In this document: in pieces, positions 23,809 through 31,820 of the stretch | Layout of the letters: every line of letters starts with the position of its first letter | Position numbering within the stretch: the stretch's first letter is position 1 | Notes under the pieces: generated by a model | Told to the model about the DNA's origin: nothing | Seen by the model: only the letters and a program-made list of their open reading frames with translations | The model's database searches: none | Made by a program: the position numbers and the translations under genes | Source: Lachnoclostridium sp. UBA7215 | Lineage (GTDB): Bacteria; Bacillota; Clostridia; Lachnospirales; Lachnospiraceae | Assembly: GCA_002490465.1 (NCBI GenBank) | Contig: DKUB01000003.1 | Coordinates: forward strand, 5,694 to 61,076 | Direction: 5' to 3' | Length of the DNA stretch: 55,383 bases

Positions 23809-25146
23809 TTACATTGTCATAAATGCCGGAACCATAAGAATCCCCATAACAATTCCAAGCATTATTATCATAGGAAACAACAACTTGGTTCCCGCCAGTT
23901 CGCCCAGCTGAAGCACCCGGGCCTTTCTCTTTTCGAGGGCATCCATGGACTCCCTTTCTAATATGTCCAAAATCCCTTCTGCCCCTTTTTTCAGATTTTG
24001 TGTAATTACGGAGGCAAAGCGCAGATAGGGCAAAAGACCGCATCTTCCACCAAAACGCTCCACAGCCCGGCTCTCCGAAACTCCATCACGAATCTCCTGT
24101 GCCATAACGCATATTTCTTCATATACATAACGAATTTCACCCCCTTTCTTCCGGCTCTGCTCATACTCATCCGCCAGCCGTTCAATTACACGTCGCACCG
24201 TAAGTCCGGCACCAAGAAGCAGCATAACGCGGTTTACCAGTGCAGGATAGTCGAGAAGAAGCTGCGTCTTCCGGTCCTCAAGCTCTCTTTTTTGCCTGCG
24301 GTACCAGAGCATTGGAATAAGGAATAATACAAATAAGCTAATATATAAAATAGTAAAATCCTTTTTCTCCTCACCCATCTCATAGCGAAGAGCCGTATCT
24401 CCGATTCGGTCCGGCAGTTTGACCATTTCCTCTGCCGCCTGTTTTTTCATTTCCTTTTTTATAATATCCCGAACGCTCTGTTTTGCCGCCGCCTCCTCCG
24501 AGAGCTGCTTCGCATACAGATGCACCTGAAAATAAAAGGTATGTTTCCAGTTTTTCCATTCGGCGACGGCCATCAGTTCTGTCCAGACTCCCTCTACAGG
24601 AACCGTACCACGTTTTATTTCCCCGGATTCCTTTAAATAGGTATCATCCACTGTCCACGACAGGGATATTCCAGTATCCGGAACAGAGCGGACAAGCTGC
24701 AAAGGCACGTTCACCATCTGAAGGGACTCATTTTCCCCGGGCAGCATTTTTGTGATATACTGTTCCGTCTGTTCCATAAGCTGCCCCTTTTCTTTTTCAG
24801 AAAACTGCCTCTGTTTTACCAGGAAAGTCATTCTCTTTTTCCAGCTATTTTTTTCCGTTGTCCCGATGACCGTAAGTTCTATCGTCTCATCCTCCTGCTC
24901 CCGGGTAATGAAACGCCCTCCTGACAAACCGGACTTTTCCGGTTGTGACAGGAAAATATATCCGGCAGAAAACATTACAAATACAAGCAAAATGCCTATG
25001 CACAGAAGTCTTTTTTTCCATATAAGAGAGCTCACTTCTTCTCTGTTTTCCCTTGGATATATCTTCTTAATATACTCTCCTGTGCTCTTTTCCCTGCCAC
25101 ACAACTTTAGAAGGCAGGAAATGATGTGTTGTATTCTCCTTTTCAA
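23809..25146 (-). CDS. tadC: TadC-like type II secretion F-domain protein with a large inserted domain
   Basis: Inner membrane platform protein of the Tad machine, 445 residues, longer than usual TadC (about 300). One helix at about 45-66 is followed by a soluble region of about 200 residues with beta-rich text (TIELTVIGTTEKNSWKKRM, HTFYFQVHLYAKQL), then a helix at about 267-285. The T2SSF core comes last (LLDYPALVNRVMLLLGAGLTVRRVIERLADEY ... MIIMLGIVMGILMVPAFM). The extra domain probably faces outward and may contact pilus proteins. It starts 12 bases after the tadB stop. Confidence 0.82.
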   Translation of the reverse strand: MKRRIQHIISCLLKLCGREKSTGEYIKKIYPRENREEVSSLIWKKRLLCIGILLVFVMFSAGYIFLSQPEKSGLSGGRFITREQEDETIELTVIGTTEKNSWKKRMTFLVKQRQFSEKEKGQLMEQTEQYITKMLPGENESLQMVNVPLQLVRSVPDTGISLSWTVDDTYLKESGEIKRGTVPVEGVWTELMAVAEWKNWKHTFYFQVHLYAKQLSEEAAAKQSVRDIIKKEMKKQAAEEMVKLPDRIGDTALRYEMGEEKKDFTILYISLFVLFLIPMLWYRRQKRELEDRKTQLLLDYPALVNRVMLLLGAGLTVRRVIERLADEYEQSRKKGGEIRYVYEEICVMAQEIRDGVSESRAVERFGGRCGLLPYLRFASVITQNLKKGAEGILDILERESMDALEKRKARVLQLGELAGTKLLFPMIIMLGIVMGILMVPAFMTM

Positions 25147-25158
25147 ATTATCCTCCTT

Positions 25159-25899
25159 TTAACAGCGGATGTTCATGATTGCCTGACTCCAGCATGCTGC
25201 CAGTATATAGACAATAAGCGCTCCGCTCATAAAAAGCCGTCCGCCAACCCCCTCATAGAGAGGGTCCAGAAAACCCGGGGAAAAAATCTGCATATATAAA
25301 ATAATCAAAAGGGGAATTATGGTCATGCAAAGAGATTCCATCCGCTTTCCCGCAATCATGGTCTGGATTTCCTGCTGAATTTCCATTTTTTCACCAATAT
25401 GATCTGCCGTGCGTTTCATAATTTTGACAAGATTCCCCCCGCTCCGTCTCGCTGTCGCATAAATCTGGGCAAATGTCAAAATATCCTCTACATCGCTCCG
25501 CCTGCCAAATTCCAGCAGCAGTTTATCAAGCGGCTGCTGAAGCCGGACTTTTTCTCTCATGCTCCTCAATTCCCAGAGCATTGGCGTCTCTTTTTCATTC
25601 ATAAGTTTTAAATCTTTATACGCCTCGGATACCGCATTTTCCATTGAATATCCCGCCACAAGAGCAGAAACCATACTATCCATTACGTCCTTAAATTCCA
25701 CCATCATCTGCCATTTACCATGACTAATTATCTGTTTTTTCTTATAATGTGGAAATAAAACCGCCCCAGTAACTGCAAATATGGCACTGATTATAATATG
25801 ATGATAGAACAAATAGAAAAGAAATGCTGCCCCTATATAACCGATTAACGCATATATTATTTTTTTGCGCCGCCCCCATTTGTAATATGAATGTTTCAC
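25159..25899 (-). CDS. tadB: TadB-like type II secretion F-domain protein
   Basis: Inner membrane platform protein pairing with TadC, 246 residues. Two helices near the N-terminus (about 20-60), the T2SSF cytoplasmic core (EFKDVMDSMVSALVAGYSMENAVSEAYKDL; TFAQIYATARRSGGNLVKIMKRTADHI) and two C-terminal helices (MTIIPLLIILYMQIF; MSGALIVYILAACW). The GTG at 25899 lies one base after the tadA stop behind AGGGAGGT, so the two are coupled. Confidence 0.88.
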   Translation of the reverse strand: MKHSYYKWGRRKKIIYALIGYIGAAFLFYLFYHHIIISAIFAVTGAVLFPHYKKKQIISHGKWQMMVEFKDVMDSMVSALVAGYSMENAVSEAYKDLKLMNEKETPMLWELRSMREKVRLQQPLDKLLLEFGRRSDVEDILTFAQIYATARRSGGNLVKIMKRTADHIGEKMEIQQEIQTMIAGKRMESLCMTIIPLLIILYMQIFSPGFLDPLYEGVGGRLFMSGALIVYILAACWSQAIMNIRC

Positions 25900-25900
25900 T

Positions 25901-27145
25901 CTAACCTCCCTCACTGCTAAACCCGGCCCTCTGGCATTTTATTGTATCTGACAGCTGGTGTCCGGTGGCTTTTAACTGCCCAATCACTCTTCCGCCTTCT
26001 TCTCCCTCTTCCTCAAAACGATAAATCGGATATACCTGAATTCGACCATCCTCTATCCCACCAACCTCTGATACCTCAAGAACGCGGCGGCTCTTATCCC
26101 GAAGCCGGCCCAGATGTACCATAATATCCAGTGCTGATGAAATCTGCCTGCGCACGGCAGCAAGAGGAATATCCAATCCCATAAGAACCAATGTCTCCAG
26201 ACGGTTCAACATATCAGCCGGACTGTTTGCATGTCCGGTTGACAAACTTCCATCATGTCCTGTGTTCATGGCAGACAAAAGGTCAATGGCTGCAGAATCT
26301 CTGATTTCTCCAACGATTATGCGGTCGGGGCGCATTCGTAATGCGCTCTTGACCAGTTCACGGATGGTCACCTCATTTTTTCCTTCCACGTTGGCATTGC
26401 GGGCTTCCAAACGCACAAGATTATCTATATTGCGGATCTGAAGCTCTGCGGAGTCCTCAATTGTTATCACCCGCTCATGTCTGGGAATGAAATTTGACAA
26501 TATATTGAGAAATGTTGTTTTTCCCGCCCCTGTTCCCCCGGATATAAAAATGTTATACTTTGCCCTGACCAATTTCGCCAGAAAATCCCTTACTTCCTCT
26601 GTAACCGCCCCGGAGTCAATCAGTGTTTTCATTGTCATAGCCTCTTTCGGAAATTTTCGAATTGTAATGACCGGTCCCTCTATAGCAATTGGTGGCAAAA
26701 CAATATTTACACGGGAACCGTCTTCTAACCTTGCATCCAAAATTGGATTGGATTCATTTACAATCCGGTTTCCGGCAGATGCAATCTGCTGCACAATATC
26801 CTCAAGCCTTCCCCTGTGTTCAAACTGTATTCCGGTCTCCACAATTGCCCCCTCTCTTTCCACAAAAATATGCTCCGGCCCATTCACCATAATCTCTGTA
26901 ACATCCTCATCCTCGAGAATATCCTGTAAAACATCCATTTTGCGAATAGAATTAAAAATAGAGTGCCTGAGCATACGCTTTTCTTCCAGACGCATATAAT
27001 CCTGTCTTGCCTCTTCCTCTACCGTTCTCTCAATTAACTGCCACAGCTCATCATCAGTAATTTCACCACCAGCGGGTATTTCATCCAAAACCCTATCCCG
27101 AATACGCTGTTTCCTCCCCTTCATCTTCACTGTAGATGATATCAC
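25901..27145 (-). CDS. tadA: TadA/CpaF secretion ATPase
   Basis: Hexameric ATPase that drives pilus assembly (and in Tad systems possibly retraction), 414 residues. The N-terminal helical domain is followed by VTEIMVNGPEHIFVE. Walker A is FISGGTGAGKTTFLN near residue 205, the Asp box is ITIEDSAELQ, Walker B is RPDRIIVGEIRD and the His box is NTGHDGSLSTGHAN. All are intact. I choose the GTG at 27145 because GGGAGG stands six bases upstream; the ATG at 27151 touches the ribosome site. The start overlaps the end of the TadZ gene by about 53 bases. Confidence 0.92.
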   Translation of the reverse strand: MISSTVKMKGRKQRIRDRVLDEIPAGGEITDDELWQLIERTVEEEARQDYMRLEEKRMLRHSIFNSIRKMDVLQDILEDEDVTEIMVNGPEHIFVEREGAIVETGIQFEHRGRLEDIVQQIASAGNRIVNESNPILDARLEDGSRVNIVLPPIAIEGPVITIRKFPKEAMTMKTLIDSGAVTEEVRDFLAKLVRAKYNIFISGGTGAGKTTFLNILSNFIPRHERVITIEDSAELQIRNIDNLVRLEARNANVEGKNEVTIRELVKSALRMRPDRIIVGEIRDSAAIDLLSAMNTGHDGSLSTGHANSPADMLNRLETLVLMGLDIPLAAVRRQISSALDIMVHLGRLRDKSRRVLEVSEVGGIEDGRIQVYPIYRFEEEGEEGGRVIGQLKATGHQLSDTIKCQRAGFSSEGG

Positions 27146-28142
27146 TTCCATCCTCCCTTCCTACCTCTTCCAGCCACCTCTCTGCCTGTGCCATAAGCGC
27201 TGTATCCGCACCTATCTCCTCCGGCGTCATGTTTGACAACAGGGACATCCCCGGTTCCCCGCCTATTGGATTTTGAACTATGTGGCAGGATGTTATAAGC
27301 TGCTCCTTTTGCTCAAGCCTGCAATACTGCCGAAATACCGCTGTTCGTATTCGCCCGCACAAATCCGTACTCCCGATGAGGCACGGAAATTCGCTTTGTG
27401 CCATAAGTCCCAGTGTATATTCAAAAAGCTGCCCCAGTTGTATTACAATACTGTCATAACCACACTCTTTCCGAAGCCGCAAAAGCAGGCTGTCCCACTC
27501 CCTTATACCACAGTCCAGTAAATCCTTAAAATGAGGAAATGGCGCCATCATCTCAGCATAACCAAAAGGTTTTGCAAGGGCACTGACATGCTCTGCCAGA
27601 TGCTCCTCATCCATACAAAAGAACAGCTCCCCCAACCCTCGCTCGGAAAATTTTGGCTCTTCCTCCAGCCCGCTTCCATAATATAGTGGAAACCCTGTTA
27701 AATTCAGATACAGACATTTCCCTTGTTTCCCAAGATATTGAGACAATAAAACAGCAAGAGCACTGCTGTCTCCTCCCGGATCAAGCAGACAAAACAGCCC
27801 CTTTTTTACCATTATTCCTCCTGAATGCCGCTGGAGCTTTAAAATCTCAAGTAAGTCCTGGTAAAGACCGTCTGCCCTTTGGTACATAAAAATCCTGTTG
27901 TTTGTCCGGACACCCTCTCCGGACAGATAAATTACTTTTCTTCTGTCGTTTTCCTTTATTCCGGCATCATCTGTCAGCACAACCAATTCCTTGTCTTCAA
28001 ACTCATTTTTTTTCTTTAAATGTTCCCGTTCTGTTATCAACTCCGGATAAAGGGATGGATTTTTCTTCCCTGCGAGAAAACGCAGAAGCCTTTTCCCATA
28101 CGCTTCATCCTGAATGAATAAAAGCAAAATTACTTTTTTCAC
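27093..28142 (-). CDS. tadZ: TadZ/CpaE-like localisation ATPase, degenerate P-loop
   Basis: A 349-residue protein: an N-terminal receiver-like domain (KKVILLLFIQDEAYGKRLL ... VVLTDD) and a MinD-like domain from about residue 110. The deviant Walker A is LLDPGGDSSALAVLLSQYLG, where the signature lysine is missing; ATP binding is therefore doubtful, as in some TadZ proteins. It probably places the Tad machine in the cell. The GTG at 28142 is chosen because GGAGG lies upstream; the ATG at 28154 is part of that ribosome site. Its leader holds the second copy of the pseudoknot repeat (28158-28211). Its end overlaps tadA. Confidence 0.82.
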   Translation of the reverse strand: MKKVILLLFIQDEAYGKRLLRFLAGKKNPSLYPELITEREHLKKKNEFEDKELVVLTDDAGIKENDRRKVIYLSGEGVRTNNRIFMYQRADGLYQDLLEILKLQRHSGGIMVKKGLFCLLDPGGDSSALAVLLSQYLGKQGKCLYLNLTGFPLYYGSGLEEEPKFSERGLGELFFCMDEEHLAEHVSALAKPFGYAEMMAPFPHFKDLLDCGIREWDSLLLRLRKECGYDSIVIQLGQLFEYTLGLMAQSEFPCLIGSTDLCGRIRTAVFRQYCRLEQKEQLITSCHIVQNPIGGEPGMSLLSNMTPEEIGADTALMAQAERWLEEVGREDGSDIIYSEDEGEETAYSG

Positions 28143-28157
28143 ACCAACCTCCATTCT

Positions 28158-28211
28158 GGAGCGTATTCCGCAGGGGACACCTTATATATTTGCGACGCTC
28201 CGGCACAAATA
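28158..28211 (-). repeat. Second copy of the pseudoknot repeat, leader of tadZ
   Basis: TATTTGTG (28211-28204) pairs with CGCAAATA (28194-28187). The 9-base loop contains GGAGCGT (28201-28195), complementary to ACGCTCC (28164-28158), which immediately precedes the tadZ ribosome site. Compared with the copy at 19684-19772, the loop pair has changed A-T to G-C on both sides. The middle insert is 22 bases here instead of about 57. Confidence 0.7.
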
Positions 28212-28221
28212 AAGATAATTC

Positions 28222-28725
28222 TCAGCATAGGCAAAAAATAGCTGCCAATGTAATTGCCACAGTAAAAGGAATAATGCTGTCATCCCCATCTTTTTCTCTG
28301 TCGTAGTATTGATATGGTTTTTTATTCTGTTTCCATTGATAAATATATTGAAGGAAATAATTGAGACGATATCGCAGATTTTTCTTTCTGACAACTTTGA
28401 TCAAAGCAAGAACAGCACCTGTAAAAATAGATACAAACATTATTTTCAGACAGGCTTCTACTCCGGCAAAGCTCCCGACAACACAAAAAATCTTCACGTC
28501 AGATGCGCCTATCATACGCAATTTGTAAAAAAAATAAGTTAGGAAAAATGGAACGATGATTCCGATAAACCAGAGACCTACTCCAATTAGTCCCTGCATT
28601 TCAACGTGCCTGACAAGGCTGATTACAAGAGCGGCTATCACAAGTGCGTTTGGCACTCTGTACCGCCAGATATCAAATAGAGATGCCGGCAAAAGAACGA
28701 GCAGAATCCACTCGCTGCCTGGAAT
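28222..28725 (-). CDS. Prepilin peptidase, A24 family, apparent AUU start
   Basis: First gene of the Tad operon, 167 residues, membrane aspartic protease for prepilins. The first aspartate is in LPASLFDIWRYRVPN; the second motif reads MIGASDVKIF, GxSD rather than GxGD. Several helices follow. No ATG, GTG or TTG is available in the right place: the upstream in-frame ATG (28767) lies between the -35 and -10 boxes. AGGAGGT (28738-28732) stands six bases before an in-frame ATT (28725-28723), so translation probably starts at AUU. Confidence 0.75.
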   Translation of the reverse strand: MPGSEWILLVLLPASLFDIWRYRVPNALVIAALVISLVRHVEMQGLIGVGLWFIGIIVPFFLTYFFYKLRMIGASDVKIFCVVGSFAGVEACLKIMFVSIFTGAVLALIKVVRKKNLRYRLNYFLQYIYQWKQNKKPYQYYDREKDGDDSIIPFTVAITLAAIFCLC

Positions 28726-28755
28726 ATTCCCACCTCCTATTGTGATGTGATATAA

Positions 28756-28784
28756 ATAATACCACATGATGTTTATTTTGTCAA
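28756..28784 (-). promoter_or_regulatory. Promoter of the Tad pilus operon
   Basis: TTGACA (28784-28779), 17 bases, TATTAT (28761-28756) on the minus strand. The expected RNA start near 28749 leaves a very short leader before AGGAGGT at 28738. Confidence 0.8.
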
Positions 28785-28862
28785 CAAGAATTTTGCATAA
28801 AGCTGGAAATTTTTGACTATACTTTTAGTAATGAATGTAAATCCTGGAAAAGGAGGGAAAAC

Positions 28863-29069
28863 ATGAGACAGAAAAAAAAGGATCCTTTATGTCAGGTCCG
28901 GGAACAGCTGGAACAGGAAATTGAACGCCTGCAACAATCTTTGGAAACAGTAAACTCTAATTTTGATAATGTATCTGACCCGGATTTGGTAGACAGTTAC
29001 ATCTATGAACTGAATGCTCTCTCTTTCCGGTACAAATATTTATTACGGCAGATGCGGGAGCTCCACTAA
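28863..29069 (+). CDS. DUF2508-like small helical protein
   Basis: A 68-residue, mostly helical and charged protein (QVREQLEQEIERLQQSLETVNSNF ... LVDSYIYELNALSFRYKYLLRQMRE). The second half fits the DUF2508/YaaL pattern of an E-x-x-A-x-x-RY-x-x-L helix. Function is unknown. The ATG follows AAAAGGAGGGAAAAC. It is transcribed away from the Tad operon. DUF2508 genes often lie near recR or sporulation genes in Bacillota; here no such neighbour exists. Confidence 0.68.
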   Translation: MRQKKKDPLCQVREQLEQEIERLQQSLETVNSNFDNVSDPDLVDSYIYELNALSFRYKYLLRQMRELH

Positions 29070-29073
29070 TGCA

Positions 29074-29145
29074 AAACCCCCCATAGAATTCAGCAGACAG
29101 TATACAATACATGTATCACCGTCGCAGTTATTCTATGAGGGGTTT
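29074..29145. repeat. 16-bp imperfect inverted repeat downstream of the DUF2508-like gene
   Basis: AAACCCCCCATAGAAT (29074-29089) and ATTCTATGAGGGGTTT (29130-29145) are complementary except for one position, with a 40-base spacer that holds the palindrome ATACATGTAT. It may form a long terminator-like stem (AATTT follows) or be a small dispersed element. Confidence 0.7.
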
Positions 29146-29423
29146 AATTTCACTAAAATATATAAAGAGCCCCAAAAAATTTCTCACCCTATTATAATTG
29201 CATAATCTGTGTTGGTTTTTGAAGTGTGCGGCTTCATTTTCTTTTTCAGGTACTCTTTAAAATATTTTTTCATCCCTCCTTCTTAAAATACAATTGGCAT
29301 CTTATGATGCAAAATGCATTTAAGTATGCATTTACTTATATAACGAATCATAACCTTAAAAAGTTGCAAAAATATGAAAAAAATTTGTTATTTTTTTGGT
29401 ATCTTGCAAAAATAATGAAAATT
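29146..29423. other. AT-rich intergenic region
   Basis: About 280 bases between the inverted repeat and the stop of the M14 peptidase gene. It is very AT-rich, with A and T tracts near 29370-29400, two AAATGCAT copies near 29310-29330 and a GATGC/GCATC mini-hairpin. Apart from the 29-codon frame at 29184-29273, I see nothing coding here. Confidence 0.5.
29184..29273 (-). CDS. Possible 29-residue basic peptide
   Basis: ATG at 29273 directly behind AAGGAGGG (unusually close, one to two bases) opens a frame starting MKKYFKEYLKKKMKPHTS and ending TDYAIIIG, stop TGA 29186-29184. It is highly basic with aromatic residues. The ribosome-site spacing is poor and no family is recognised, so it may be chance. 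It lies on the same strand and downstream of the M14 gene. Confidence 0.28.
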   Translation of the reverse strand: MKKYFKEYLKKKMKPHTSKTNTDYAIIIG

Positions 29424-31121
29424 TCAATATTTCGTCATAAACCAGCGAAACATTTTATTATTGCGCTTATAAATAGCGGCAAATTGCGAATGTGGAAGAG
29501 GACACTCTACCGTCCCTGTCTCGATGGTTATACTGGGAATCCCTTTTTCGTAATTCAGCCAATCCGCAAATCCCCCGGTAGCCCGCGTACTCCCGTTCGG
29601 CGGCATCATCATATATTTGTTGAACGAATTCACCTTTGATGCAAACTGATAGAGCTTATCATGAAGCTCCTCATCCACATCAAAATCCCAATAAATCACA
29701 CTTCCCGTCGAGTGAAGATTAAGAACTGCCTTCGGCTTAATTTCATTTACCAGACGCATGAGATGTTTTGTCTCTTTTTCGCTGGCCGCCTTTTTGCCAG
29801 GATATGCCATATAAGAAGGTTTCTTTTTTTGTGATTTCCTCTGAAATCCGGCAGGAAAATTATCGTTAAGGTCCACCCCGCGGGCATTCGCTTTCCATTT
29901 TTTCGCGTTGCCGATTTTTTTGCATTGCTTACGCAGCTTTTTATTGCGAATTGCATCAAAACCATATTGGGAAATGCTGACACCATCCGGGTTATCCATA
30001 GGAATGATATAAATACACGTTTTCTGAAAGCGCTCTTTGTAATCCCGGTAATCCCGAAGCATATCTTCCGTCTGACGCATAAGAACCTGAACATTTTTCC
30101 ATTCCCGCGCATGAATGGCCGCATTAATCATGAGTTTACGGGCTGCACCCGGCTTTCCGATACGAATACACCAGATGTCACGCTTATCTGCTGTTTTTCC
30201 AAGACTGTACAAATAAGTTTTCGCAGGGTACTTGGCATGGATTTTCTGTAAATCCATTACCATTTTTTCATAATCATATTTTCTATTCTTTATGCTGACA
30301 ATCCAAGGTTCCTCTGTTACCACCACGCGGATTCGCAGACGGTTTTTCTCCGAATCTTTTACAGAAACCGTAATATATGTCACACCGCGCTTTTTACCTG
30401 TAACCTTTCCCTTTGCGTTTACCGCTGCAATCTTAGCATTTGAGACAGAAAAAGCAAGTCTCTTTTTTCCATAATTAAATGAGAGAGGCGTTGTGTGCTT
30501 CTCATATAGCGAAATGCGTTTACCGACTTTACTGTACAGCCTCTCCCTGAAATAAATATATATATACCTCTTCTCACCAGTAAGTTTTGAAACAGCCTCC
30601 ACTATTGTATACAGTTTTTGTCCCTTCCCCCTGCGCCGGCTTCTGACGATACCTTTTGCCGAAACAGCGGCATATTTTTTCTTCACTTCTTTTTTACTGC
30701 CACCGCCATAAATCCGAAATGTAGATGGATGGCTCATATTCAGGGCAACAGAATCCGTCGTGTATGATTTTATTTGATAAACTTTTTTCCCTTTTACTTT
30801 TTTATAATGGATTCCTGCCTGTCCGCCTTTTTTATACCGGACACCCTTATTCAACAGTTTATATTCTGCCGGTGCCGGTGTGTTTGTAGGCATAGCCGTC
30901 TCCGAAGGCATAGCCGTCTGCGAAGGCATAGCCGTCTGCGTTGGAAGCGGCATCCCCGTTTCTGTCGGCGGTACCGAAGTTCCATCAGAGGGAGTCAGCT
31001 CCTGTTTTCTGGCCGCCTCACTATGTCCGACACCAAAAATACATCCGGCCATAACAGCAAAAAAAATTATGCAAAGAAAATGTCTCTTTTTATTGCGAAA
31101 ATGTTTCTGGTTTAACGACAT
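29424..31121 (-). CDS. Secreted M14 zinc carboxypeptidase with Big2-like and proline/threonine linker regions
   Basis: A 565-residue exported metallopeptidase. Residues 1-37 are a signal peptide (RNKKRHFLCIIFFAVMAGCIFG, cleaved after HSEAA). Residues about 40-75 are a Thr/Pro/Met linker with tandem TAMPS repeats. Residues about 75-270 contain beta-rich modules including a Big2-like segment (KIAAVNAKGKVTGKKRGVTYITV). The M14 domain occupies about 275-565: zinc ligands His-Glu in AAIHAREWKN and His in LNLHSTGSVIYWD, the Arg/Asn site GVDLNDNFPAGF and catalytic Glu in SITIETGTVECPLP. Target is probably peptidoglycan peptides or dietary protein. The start at 31121 is the ATG before SLNQKH. Confidence 0.88.
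   Translation of the reverse strand: MSLNQKHFRNKKRHFLCIIFFAVMAGCIFGVGHSEAARKQELTPSDGTSVPPTETGMPLPTQTAMPSQTAMPSETAMPTNTPAPAEYKLLNKGVRYKKGGQAGIHYKKVKGKKVYQIKSYTTDSVALNMSHPSTFRIYGGGSKKEVKKKYAAVSAKGIVRSRRRGKGQKLYTIVEAVSKLTGEKRYIYIYFRERLYSKVGKRISLYEKHTTPLSFNYGKKRLAFSVSNAKIAAVNAKGKVTGKKRGVTYITVSVKDSEKNRLRIRVVVTEEPWIVSIKNRKYDYEKMVMDLQKIHAKYPAKTYLYSLGKTADKRDIWCIRIGKPGAARKLMINAAIHAREWKNVQVLMRQTEDMLRDYRDYKERFQKTCIYIIPMDNPDGVSISQYGFDAIRNKKLRKQCKKIGNAKKWKANARGVDLNDNFPAGFQRKSQKKKPSYMAYPGKKAASEKETKHLMRLVNEIKPKAVLNLHSTGSVIYWDFDVDEELHDKLYQFASKVNSFNKYMMMPPNGSTRATGGFADWLNYEKGIPSITIETGTVECPLPHSQFAAIYKRNNKMFRWFMTKY
30891..30944 (-). repeat. 18-bp tandem repeat (x3) in the linker of the M14 peptidase
   Basis: Three 18-bp units (30891-30908, 30909-30926, 30927-30944) starting CATAGCCGTCT differ at a few bases and encode TAMPSE/TAMPSQ-type hexapeptides between signal peptide and catalytic region. 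Confidence 0.9.
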
Positions 31122-31140
31122 CCTGCATCCCTTCCCTTTT

Positions 31141-31177
31141 AAAATTTGAAAAGGGTATCTCAAAAAGATACCCCTTT
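31141..31177 (-). terminator. Terminator of the infC-rpmI-rplT operon
   Basis: 31149-31160 pairs with 31166-31177 (AAAGGGGTATCT/AGATACCCTTTT in transcript sense), 40 bases after the rplT stop, followed by TTTTCAAATTTT. Confidence 0.8.
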
Positions 31178-31217
31178 GCAAACATTATAAAAAATTCCTA
31201 TATAAAAATCAAGTAAA

Positions 31218-31574
31218 CTATGCAAGTTTTCCCTTAGCAACTTCTACCAGGGATGCAAATCCATCCGGATCACTGATTGCCATCTCGGACAACATTTTAC
31301 GGTTTACGTTTACTTCCGCAAGCTTTAAACCGTACATAAATTTGCTGTAAGAAAGACCATTCATCCTTGCAGCTGCATTAATCCTTGCAATCCAAAGACT
31401 TCTGAATTGTCTTTTCTTCTGCTTTCTACCAGTATAAGATTCCTCCAGGGCACGCATAACCGACTGTTTTGCCACACGGTACTGCTTACTTCTGGCGCCA
31501 CGGTATCCTTTTGCAAGTTTTAATACTCTTTTATGTTTTTTCTTTGCGTTCATTCCGCCTTTAATTCTAGCCAT
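31218..31574 (-). CDS. rplT: Large ribosomal subunit protein bL20
   Basis: Primary 23S rRNA binding protein needed early in 50S assembly, and in bacteria the repressor of its own operon. The 118 residues have the highly basic N-terminal arm (ARIKGGMNAKKKHKRVLKLAKGYRGARSKQYRVAKQSVM) and the globular C-terminal half (LWIARINAAARMNGLSYSKFMYGLKLAEVNVNRKMLSEMA). It is the last gene of the infC operon, ahead of a terminator at 31141-31177. Confidence 0.98.
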   Translation of the reverse strand: MARIKGGMNAKKKHKRVLKLAKGYRGARSKQYRVAKQSVMRALEESYTGRKQKKRQFRSLWIARINAAARMNGLSYSKFMYGLKLAEVNVNRKMLSEMAISDPDGFASLVEVAKGKLA

Positions 31575-31598
31575 TTGTCTTTTCCCTCCTTCGCGCCA

Positions 31599-31802
31599 TT
31601 AGCTGTATGGCATAATTTTCTTCATTGCCTTAACATTTGAATCATCTACCAATGTCGATTTTCTGAGGTTTCTTTTCCTCTTTCTCGTCTTCTTCGTCAG
31701 AATATGGCTTTTATTTGCCTTATTTCTCTTCAATTTACCGGTTCCGGTAACTTTAAAGCGTTTTGCAGCAGCTTTTTTTGTTTTCATTTTCTGTTTTGCC
31801 AT
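31599..31802 (-). CDS. rpmI: Large ribosomal subunit protein bL35
   Basis: Basic 50S protein, 67 residues. KMKTKKAAAKRFKVTGTGKLKRNKANKSHIL is the family signature. The ATG at 31802 follows GGAGG at the usual distance. It lies between infC and rplT with gaps of about 20 bases on each side, the standard order. Confidence 0.97.
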   Translation of the reverse strand: MAKQKMKTKKAAAKRFKVTGTGKLKRNKANKSHILTKKTRKRKRNLRKSTLVDDSNVKAMKKIMPYS

Positions 31803-31820
31803 GATTTCATTCCTCCGTTA

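Noticed and set aside
26487..26999. 170-codon plus-strand frame opposite tadA
   Set aside because: Antisense shadow of the ATPase gene; its composition mirrors the real codons.
28765..28767. ATG at 28767 as start of the first prepilin peptidase
   Set aside because: It lies between the -35 and -10 boxes of the only good promoter and has no ribosome site.
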